Shown here piece after piece: positions 62,714 to 64,000 of a DNA stretch of 64,000 nt. Made by a program: the position numbers and the translations under genes. Below the pieces are notes generated by a model. That model saw nothing but the letters and a program-made list of their open reading frames with translations. It ran no database searches and was not told the DNA's origin. The DNA is taken from NCBI GenBank assembly GCA_965248155.1, contig CBDFIO010000001.1, positions 1,426,001 to 1,490,000 of the forward strand, read 5' to 3'. The DNA comes from RFSX01 sp965248155 (GTDB taxonomy: Bacteria; Bacteroidota; Bacteroidia; Chitinophagales; Saprospiraceae). The first letter of the stretch is position 1, and each line of letters opens with the position of its first letter.

Positions 62714-64000
62714 TTACATAAACCTTTTATCTCATTAAGTTGTTCTTTTATTTTATAATGTTCTTCTACCATCGCCTTTTGGTATTCTCGAGCTGGTTCA
62801 CTTAACACTCTACCGAGAGGTGGCATAACCCTTCCCCATTTATCTAGATATGGATAGTATCTTTCAAGTGCATTTTGAATGCTATCATTATTTTCTTGAA
62901 TGAGTTCTATTATTTCAGATTCATTAATTATTTTATCTGTATTATAAACAGATTTCACATCGTCCAGAGTGATAAAGTAAGGCATTTGGATCGTTCGCAA
63001 TTGAACGGGGTTCATTTTATCTCTTATATGTTCTCTCCAATAATTAGGCATCCTCTCGAGTGCTACAATCCCATTTAATATCGAGGCGAACTCTGCAGAA
63101 CTTGAATTTTCATAATTAGAAGTGATTTTCCCATCCATTTTTTCCAATATATAATTCGTCTTGTCATTGATGATATTAATTGCATAGATGCTTTTAGACA
63201 TCAAAGTATCATACTCCTCGGCTAATTCTTCATAAAAGCTTAAGGCATTCATAAGTCCTGAATTTTCAAAATATCCGCCATCCACAAAATGTCTCTTATT
63301 GGGAACGCGTGCTGCCGGAGAAAATAAAGGAAATCGATTTGTTGTACTTGCAGCATCAAAAAAACTCAGCGTTTTATTCTCATGGTCAAGGATATCGATA
63401 CTTATTGGAAATTGATTAAATCCTTCCACTGAGCAAGCTACACCATACTTGCTTTGCGTCGGTGTTGTGTTAAATATCAAGGCTGGAAAATATCCTGAAT
63501 CAGAATGAAGCTTACTCCAGTACTCATTCATTGGGGTTTTTAATACCAATGCAGTATCACCGACAGGGATTTTGCCCTCAATTATTTTAGCAAAATAAAT
63601 CATTGAATGCCAGGATCTATCTTTGCCTAAATCACTAAGCATTCTACCTGGAATCACTTCACGATATAAGTCTGTCAATAGCAATCCATTAATATCTATG
63701 GATAGAGTGTTTGAGCCTCCAATCTTATTGATTATTGTATCCCATTTAGAGTCATTCCCAATTCCATGATTATATCTTGCAGCGAAAAAATTTGCTAATC
63801 CAATAGCACCACCTGACACTCCTGACATACATAATGTGCTGTTAAAAAATTCTGGATTATCGGTTCTGAGTTTATTTAGTAAAAGTAAATTCCAAACATT
63901 CGCTTTCAATCCTCCCCCATATGATCCTACAATAAAGAAATTATCATTCTCGAGATCCAATGAAGTAAAGAAATCATGCTTATCAATCTTTACATTATTC
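62710..64000 (-). CDS. Patatin-like phospholipase (5' end beyond window)
   Basis: About 430 codons are seen; the frame stays open to the last base, so the true start lies outside. The patatin signs are the glycine-rich oxyanion part SYGGGLKANVW, the nucleophile elbow GVSGGAIG (GxSxG) and the catalytic Asp in HFVDGGYFENSGL (DGG). Such enzymes are acyl hydrolases. No membrane segment is seen in the visible part. Confidence 0.88.
   Translation of the reverse strand, partial: NNVKIDKHDFFTSLDLENDNFFIVGSYGGGLKANVWNLLLLNKLRTDNPEFFNSTLCMSGVSGGAIGLANFFAARYNHGIGNDSKWDTIINKIGGSNTLSIDINGLLLTDLYREVIPGRMLSDLGKDRSWHSMIYFAKIIEGKIPVGDTALVLKTPMNEYWSKLHSDSGYFPALIFNTTPTQSKYGVACSVEGFNQFPISIDILDHENKTLSFFDAASTTNRFPLFSPAARVPNKRHFVDGGYFENSGLMNALSFYEELAEEYDTLMSKSIYAINIINDKTNYILEKMDGKITSNYENSSSAEFASILNGIVALERMPNYWREHIRDKMNPVQLRTIQMPYFITLDDVKSVYNTDKIINESEIIELIQENNDSIQNALERYYPYLDKWGRVMPPLGRVLSEPAREYQKAMVEEHYKIKEQLNEIKGLCN

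Overview
The window looks like a chromosomal segment of a marine or environmental Bacteroidota, most likely a Saprospiria-type (Lewinella-like) organism. It is AT-rich. Several very long secreted proteins end in type IX secretion (T9SS) type A sorting domains and carry SprB-type repeats. The gliding genes gldA-gldF-gldG are present. Promoters match the Bacteroidota form (TTG, about 20 nt, TAnnTTTG), and start codons mostly lack Shine-Dalgarno sequences. A BshB1 homologue (bacillithiol) and a sphingolipid locus also fit this phylum. I saw no rRNA, tRNA or CRISPR.

Layout. 1-3682: two tandem T9SS cargo genes, the second with an N-terminal thioredoxin-like domain. 3683-9491: mutS, rpsP with a long repetitive acidic tail, an unknown 462-aa protein and an EI24-type membrane protein. 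9477-19381 (minus strand): a 1334-aa mosaic T9SS protein, leuS, a GDPD lipoprotein, glpK and a small secreted protein. 19398-25434: ftsX, DUF3098, uppP, truB and gldAFG, a tightly packed envelope and gliding operon. 25431-27258: SRPBCC protein and a cytochrome c / SCO / lipoprotein operon. 27356-33644: DASH cryptochrome, LolD-like ATPase with an MFS transporter, two glycosyltransferases and a MazG-like protein. 33639-37412: a frameshifted lipoprotein, an ECF sigma factor coupled to an anti-sigma/beta-barrel fusion, and an amphipathic repeat protein. 37539-39282: two unknown charged helical proteins.

39283-45678 is the accessory and decaying part. It holds a candidate small RNA, a tyrosine recombinase, an HTH excisionase-like gene, two tiny ORFs and the 3' remnant of a phage-type cytosine methyltransferase whose DNA appears to code in two frames. 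The element abuts a large Ig-like/DUF11/SdrD-like/T9SS gene that is now split by a stop codon and a frameshift.

45888-51548 holds a LysM protein, a PLP-dependent cysteine synthase/CBS-like enzyme, an EGF-like lipoprotein, an acyl-CoA carboxylase beta subunit and an RNA methyltransferase. 51545-54426 (minus strand) holds dinB, bshB1 and fabH. 54553-61876 is the most notable system: eight co-directional genes that together would make inositol phosphorylceramide de novo. They are a CDP-alcohol phosphatidyltransferase, a DUF4833 protein, an Aur1-like PAP2 transferase, serine palmitoyltransferase, a GNAT-like N-acyltransferase (candidate ceramide synthase), an NAD-dependent epimerase/reductase (candidate ceramide reductase), myo-inositol-phosphate synthase and a PgpA-like phosphatase. 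A lipocalin-like lipoprotein, a GtrA protein and a patatin cut by the window edge follow.
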